Assembly: GCA_910574455.1 (NCBI GenBank)
Contig: CAJSYZ010000011.1
Coordinates: forward strand, 558,001 to 622,000
Direction of reading: 5' to 3'
Length of the DNA: 64,000 nt
DNA from: Trichaptum fuscoviolaceum
Taxonomy: Eukaryota; Basidiomycota; Agaricomycetes; Hymenochaetales; Trichaptaceae
Position 1 is the stretch's first letter. Every line of letters starts with the position of its first letter. Under the pieces are notes generated by a model. The model saw nothing but the letters and a program-made list of their open reading frames with translations, had not been told where the DNA came from and searched no databases. The position numbers and the translations under genes were made by a program. Shown one piece after another: positions 58,888 to 64,000 of this stretch.

Positions 58888-60479
58888 CTACCTTGATTGT
58901 GAACTTGACCGGGACTGAGAGACAGGATTAACGCACCAAACGTGATGCTCAATAATAACTCGCAGACAGCCCTCATGATTCACAGTGAGAGCGAAACGAC
59001 TGATCGCCTCATCCAGTTCTGCATTATATGTGCCATAGTCTGCTTCCGAACCGACGCGCATGTATAATAGTAGAGATAACCGCTGGAGTGCCGGTGGGAG
59101 AGAGCTTATATCAAGCATCTTGAGTTCATAGAGACTAATATCAGAATCGAAGCGAAGAACGAGCGTGTCGATGGATAGTGCCTGACGGATGGTCTCCGTA
59201 AACATGAGAAAAGTGACCCCACCCTCCTTGTTGTGTTTAGCTGTCAGGTAAGCTGTCATGTAACATGATGCATTGACGGAAAATGCTTTGAGAAACGGGA
59301 CAGCCGGTCGTATTGCGGACAGCTCCGAATCGCGTCCCTGGGCCGATGGAAACAGAGACATGCGGTCGAGTTGATATCCAACCCTCGGCGTTGTCAGCCA
59401 CGACAGTATCCGGGGTTTTGGGTGCTCCACGTCAAAGCAGAGAGACTTGAGTGAGGAAGGCGGATGTGCATGAGCTAACCGTGATGACACATCGACGTCT
59501 GGAGCATCGTCGAACGCGGACCCGCCCTCGTATATTATGAAGGACTCGAGGCGGTGGAGATACGTTAGGGCGTAGCAGGCAGAGTCGATGAACTCGTTTC
59601 TATCATCCAAGTCATCTTGCGCTTCGAATCGTAAAGATAATGTCTTTAGTGACCCCAGTGTCCCTATACAATCCATTCCATCGAAAGCGCTATTCGAATC
59701 TCGCTGCGCCTTGATATGAGACCTCCGGTCCGCGTTGTCTACAACTAGTTCGAGGTGTAGGTTTTGAAGGGTGCGCCGGTACGGAAACATGATGATTCCT
59801 TTGAGCAAGATCATCTCGTCCTCACTCAGCACATCATGGCTTTCAAAAATGAACGTATCCGCAAAGGCCAAGGTCGGTGTAGTCAGAGCAGTAATAAGGG
59901 GATGTGGACGCGACTCGAGCTGATTTATTTAACGATGGCGCAGCGACGGAGGGCTTGTTGTGCAGGGATGGTCCACGAGCGATGAACGAGACTCATACGA
60001 TCAAGAGTGTCTGTGATTCTCCAAGCATCCTTCTCTTTGACCTCTTCGGCTCGCGCTCGCTCGTCCGACAGATAGGATGGAAAGCACCATTCTTGAACTA
60101 CCAGCCGCCTTTCTTCTACAAGTGAGTCTACAACTCCTTTAAAAATATCGTAGTTGGGAAACCCGGTGACAAATCCGAAGGCCTTATCAACGGAGGCATA
60201 CGTCGTTCCTGGCCGTTCGTGCGTGGCCTGTGTACAAAGAGTCCTCACTGGCATATGAACATACACATCAGCCGGCCTGGAGAAGGAGCAATCTGCTGCA
60301 CGATAGTCGCTGCCACAGCACAGTAGCTCGAATATCGGTTCCAGCATCTCCAGAGGAAACTTGAAGTGTAGCACCAAGCTCGCGACCAGTGCTTCTGACC
60401 GGTTTCCGTACTCGATCCATTCGCCAACGCTGTCGCAGTATACGCGGTTGCCATCGAGGTACGATGACATGTCTTCCAT
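58888..60479 (-). pseudogene. F-box-like family gene copy C, broken by a 7-nt deletion
   Basis: Homologous over its full length to intact copy B, start MEDMSSYLDGNRVYCDS at 60479, end SSLPPALQRLSLLLYMRV... and stop at 58888. After RRCAIVK the frame hits TAA at 59925-59927. Compared with B, about 7 nt are missing in the segment that encodes KSHQSGS in B. The original frame resumes as RPHPLITALTTP, followed by LAFADTFIFESHDVLSEDE. An intron could in principle skip the break, but no GT donor sits next to it and B and A have none there. Both halves otherwise lack stops, so inactivation is recent. Confidence 0.75.
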
Positions 60480-60625
60480 CCTTGATAAGTTCTTCCTTTG
60501 AGGTAGTGTGGACCGATTCAGAGAGCGAAAAAGAGTTAGTAGAAATAAGATGCGGATTGTGAATATGGTCGAAAGAACACAAGGGACACGTGGCACCCGC
60601 GCAGGTTTCCATCTACGTGAAGTCG

Positions 60626-60740
60626 CCTACTCTTCAGTTCATCCAGTTTTCGAATCATTGGCACCCAGTAGGCAAATATTTAGACCGTCGAGGAGACCTG
60701 ATGTAGGGAATAGAACATGTCAAGACAACGTATGTTGTAG
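60626..60740. repeat. Direct repeat shared with 56985-57095
   Basis: Second copy of the ~110-bp sequence described at 56985; upstream of copy C. Confidence 0.75.
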
Positions 60741-60914
60741 CTCATGGCAACTTCAACAGGTGCAAGGGCCCGAATCGTTCTCAAAGAAGAACGTGCGACT
60801 GCCTCTGGCAGTGTCGACTAACTACCAGTAGTAAAGCCTTAGAGTCCCGAGAGCTTCAGCTCAGTCTGATATTGCCAGTGGCACACGGCAGATCTTCTGT
60901 ACCACCCATTGCTT

Positions 60915-60929
60915 AAAAAATGGAAAAAA
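60915..60929 (-). terminator. RNA polymerase III terminator of tRNA-Gly
   Basis: Directly after the discriminator base of the tRNA the minus strand reads TTTTTT (60924-60929), and a second TTTTTT follows at 60915-60920. T-runs of this length are standard pol III stop signals. Confidence 0.85.
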
Positions 60930-61027
60930 TGCTTTGTCCGGGACTCGAACCCGGTTCGCAACCTAATGAGATAGGATTACTTCCCTTGAAATGGGAAGGT
61001 TACATCATACCCATAGACCAACAAAGC
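60930..61027 (-). tRNA. tRNA-Gly (anticodon CCC) with a 27-nt intron
   Basis: The minus strand gives a complete cloverleaf. The acceptor GCTTTGT pairs with ACAAAGC, discriminator A. The D arm contains GTCTATGGGTATGAT; the T arm is CCGGG TTCGAGT CCCGG. The anticodon stem TAACC/GGTTG encloses TTCCCA with anticodon CCC. A 27-nt intron follows position 37 and contains AAGGGAA, which can pair with the anticodon TTCCC, as eukaryotic pre-tRNA introns usually do. The B box GGTTCGAGTCC is perfect. Spliced length is 71 nt plus CCA added later. Confidence 0.95.
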
Positions 61028-61828
61028 ATTCTTTACAATAGCTTCTATTTACTACTTCACGACTGTCGTATTGATTGCTCGGGCTCCACGGAGCTTTCCG
61101 GACCGACCTCGGACAACTGCCAGTGTTGAAGCGCATCGCGTCGCGTTTCTTCTTCGCGACGACCTCGAGCCTCAAGACAGTGTCAATACACGATACAGAC
61201 CGCAAATATTATACAACTCACTCACCCTTCTGTTACTATGTTGAAGTCGCGGAAAGGGCCAACCACTGCGGCCTCTTTGCAGCTACACGCAAAAGTGTAT
61301 TCGATAGTCTGCGACCAATCTGATTATTCATGTAAGGTCATCATCCGAGCCACATTGCTTGAAGCGAACTTTCTAAACACTCTGCCATTTTGATTCACTC
61401 AAAGGCAGAAAGTTTGTGACCCGTAAACGCCAGAGTTTTGATGTTGTTCCCAGCGTCGAATCAACCCCGGGTTTCTTTCGAGTCAGACACTGCGTTTACA
61501 TCCGGTACTTTGACTATTAGAGGCGGTTTGTATAAGACAGCTTGCATCCTTCTGTCTGGATATTTACTCACATGGTTCGAACTGCGAAGGAATGGAAGGC
61601 TTCACTGCGGTCACTACGGTTGATACCTTGTGCTAAAACCGGCAGTAGATCAGATGTTGCGATAGCTTGACTTGGAAAAAACGTCTTTTTTTACTGTGGC
61701 GTAGGTTGCTTGGTCCTAGCCGCAAGCACCAATGTATCGCTGCACAGTTGCGGGTGCTATAAAGTCTGTCCACAACGGCCCCGTGTAGGTACAACAAAAG
61801 AAGCCTTTCACTCAACAGACAAAACCAA
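61028..61828. other. Intergenic between tRNA and GATA factor gene
   Basis: 5' flank of both the tRNA (-) and the GATA gene (+). No supported gene; small frames on both strands lack any family signal. Confidence 0.5.
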
Positions 61829-63390
61829 ATGGCAAGTCGTCTTCAATTTCATGACAATCATGAAGGCGAACAGGCAGACAATCCGTCCGCCCATACTTCT
61901 CACCCAACTCGGGCAAGTGATGGTTATTCAAACCTATTGGACATCCCGAATACATCCTATCTGCATTTCGAACGGACCACTGCCAGTGCACCAATCCTGA
62001 ACGAAGTAGTGGACCCTCTCGGACCAAACACACGATATCGACCGACGCCTAGTCTCGACTTCTCATCGTCGGTTTATGACGGAAGCTCTGCACCCCTTCT
62101 GCAGTACCCGTTAGGTTTACATGACCTCGACTTAGCGGGTCCATCAACCTGCGAGGTCGAGCACACGCTTGCATGGCCCGAGCCCATCCTGACGCATAGT
62201 GATTTTGAGGGGCTGTCATTGTCGGATTTTGAGCTCGAGGACACGCTCGGATGGCCGGTTCCCGTTTTGACACCTTGTAGTCCACCCTGGCTCGCGCTAT
62301 CCCCTCCAGTCCCGGCGTATGACGGGCAGCACGCTCATATTCATCCCCCGGAACATCCTCAGATCACACGCGATGCGGGTTCGAGGTCGTCCAAGGCAGT
62401 ACCATCCTCAGAAGGAAATATGGATTGCCCCGTCGGAACACTTGGTTCTTTTACTGATGTTTGTACCCTTCGTCGTAAATGGATCCTTTTATGAATCATC
62501 TTAACAGCATACTACACATCAAGATAGGGCATCCAGCCCACGCAGCCCACGCAGCCCACGCAGCCCTCGCAGTCCACGTAGCCCATGTAGTCCGCGTCGT
62601 CAACGCAGTCCACGTCGGGCAACACCTAGTCAGTATACCTGTGCATTTGAGTTCGTATCATTTTCTCAATCATATACGTCCAGACCTATGCACCCGCTGT
62701 GGTAAAACCGAGGACAAGTACTGGCGTTACAGCAAACCTGATAATAATCAACTTTGTAATCGGTACGTTTACAGTAATCGACTTTACTTCATCTACCATT
62801 TGATCCTCAACAACCGTGTTCAGGTGTGGAATAATGTGAGTAGCTTGAATGCAATATTTCCGTCACGATTTTTCATAGTTCTCTGTTGAAAGGGACTATA
62901 AACGTCGTGTGTATGGGCAACCTATGGAGCCATTCGACAGTCCACGTAGTCCTCGTCGTCCACGCAGTCCACGTCGGGCAACACCTAGTCAGTGTACCGG
63001 AGTGTCTGAGATCGTATGGTTTATTCAATCATGTATGTTTAGGCCTATGTACCCGTTGCGGTAAAACCGAGGACAAGTATTGGCGCTACAGCAAACCTGA
63101 TAATAAACAACTATGCAACAGGTATGATTACATTAGTTTGTTATTTCCTCTGCCAATCAATCCTAAACAACTTCCATCGTGTTCAGGTGCGGAATAATGT
63201 GAGTAGTTAGATTGCAACATTTACGTGAAATATTTTAATAGTTCTCTGCTTTGAAAGGGATTATAAACGACGTGTATATGGTCAAGCTGTGGGGCCATTC
63301 GACATCTCTTCCGGTGCTGGCGATGTCGCATTCAGTCAGCATAATCAACTAGCCCATACGGGAACCCGACGCGATAGCAGTTCTTCTTGA
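61829..63390 (+). CDS. GATA-type zinc finger transcription factor with two tandem fingers
   Basis: Predicted nuclear DNA-binding protein. Eight exons fit in phase: 61829-62458, 62508-62628, 62684-62762, 62824-62835, 62893-62987, 63043-63121, 63187-63198, 63258-63390, giving 386 residues. Residues 1-210 are Pro/Ser/Asp-rich and unstructured. An SPR-repeat linker (SPRSPRSPR) leads to finger 1, with cysteines at about 253, 256, 275 and 278 (CTRCGKTEDKYWRYSKPDN... then LCNRCGIM), CX2CX18CX2C as in fungal GATA factors. After DYKRRVYGQPMEPF and another SPR linker comes nearly identical finger 2 (cysteines about 315, 318, 337, 340). In each finger the last CxxC is completed only by a 12-nt micro-exon. 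The tail DYKRRVYGQAVGPF ends with a serine run and TGA 63388-63390. W-R is kept, but the usual following residues are altered. Donors gtcagt (twice) are unusual but identical in both units. Confidence 0.85.
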
Positions 63391-64000
63391 CGGTTGTTGG
63401 CACTGCGCGTAGTTCGCATCACTCATGGAAGCCCTCACAATAATGCTGAAGCTCGCTCTCGCTTTTCCTGATGGCTGGTACCACTCCTGCCTCTACTCCC
63501 ATGATCAACTACGCCAACAAAGACATAAATGCGCGAGTCTGAGATCGCAGAACTTCGCTTTATTCCGGAACTACCTTGCCAGCCGCGTGTTTTTTCATAA
63601 CCTCTAGCCCGGGATCCGGCTTGCAGTCACTCGCTGGTAGTCGAAGAAGTCTATCTGGCTGATGAATGTGGCCACCCCTCCCAGATACCATACAAGATTT
63701 TCGCACGAATCCACCAAGTCAGCTAGCGTGGAACTCGATGCTGACGACATGTCACCAAGCTCAGTTACCTATGCGCTCGTCTTAGCAGAGGTCGCGGGTG
63801 CGCCATACGCCTTCTGCAAGCGTACAGTACCGCTCACATGCTACCTCCTGATTTCGCGTTCCGTACACACAAAGGTCCTACAGCGCAGGTGGCATAAGAC
63901 GGACGAACTGAAGAGATTCGCGTAGTAGGACCCGAGCGGCCGGAAGATAAAAAATGAGAAAGATCGACGATGGAAGCACTTGAAAGGCAATCATTTCTTT
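63391..64000. other. Terminal stretch, nothing certain
   Basis: A frame of 87 codons at 63662-63925 (MNVATPPRYHTRFSHESTKS...) and one of 60 at 63425-63607 are open, but neither has recognisable homology or splice continuity. They could be part of a gene that runs past the window edge. Confidence 0.35.

Noticed and set aside
62508..63198. Repeated units read as a CRISPR-like or simple satellite array
   Set aside because: Only two long units, each with conserved splice sites and a zinc finger reading frame. They are a duplicated gene cassette in a eukaryote.

Overview
The window is nuclear DNA of a filamentous basidiomycete, almost certainly an agaricomycete. Genes are split by many 50-65 bp GT-AG introns. 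The gene families are agaricomycete ones: DUF6533-type seven-helix membrane proteins, a CAP59/GT69 mannosyltransferase, a KRE6/SKN1-type GH16 enzyme, a large GT2 synthase, a Plavaka-type transposase, DUF6532-like proteins and a lineage-specific F-box-like family. There are no bacterial features. For spliced genes the start and end give the span from start codon to stop codon, and exons are listed in the evidence. All exon models come from reading splice signals and phase by eye.

Layout. 0-9.5 kb: three DUF6533-type membrane protein genes (+) with a GT69 mannosyltransferase (-) between the second and third. 11.1-14.2 kb: GH16 transglycosidase-like gene (-). 14.2-23.7 kb: no convincing gene, only short repeats. 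23.9-27.4 kb: GT2 polysaccharide synthase-like gene (+). GT69, GH16 and GT2 all belong to wall or capsule polysaccharide metabolism, but nothing shows co-regulation.

29.1-33.3 kb: an F-box-like pair, one decayed copy (+) and one intact copy (-). 57.7-60.5 kb: a second pair, one remnant and one copy with a 7-nt frameshifting deletion (both -). Between the two pairs lies a 24-kb block with a different texture. Its genes are a trypsin-fold protease-like protein (36.5-39.2), a coiled-coil protein with a purine hexanucleotide array (39.8-43.0), an unknown 573-residue protein (44.3-46.2), a complete ten-exon Plavaka (CACTA-like) transposase (47.4-51.4) and a DUF6532-like protein with an acidic tail (52.0-56.3). 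Every spacer in the block is crowded with the same few near-palindromic words (CACTGGCAGTG, TACTAGTAGTA, TTCAAGTTGAA, GACTCGGAGTC, CAGCCTGAG). Two of its genes carry runs of mutually homologous introns. Whether the block is one large transposon with cargo or a pile-up of elements cannot be settled here, because I found no terminal inverted repeats.

60.9-63.4 kb: an intron-containing tRNA-Gly(CCC) (-), then a GATA-type transcription factor (+) with two zinc fingers. The finger cassette, including a 12-nt micro-exon, has been duplicated in tandem.
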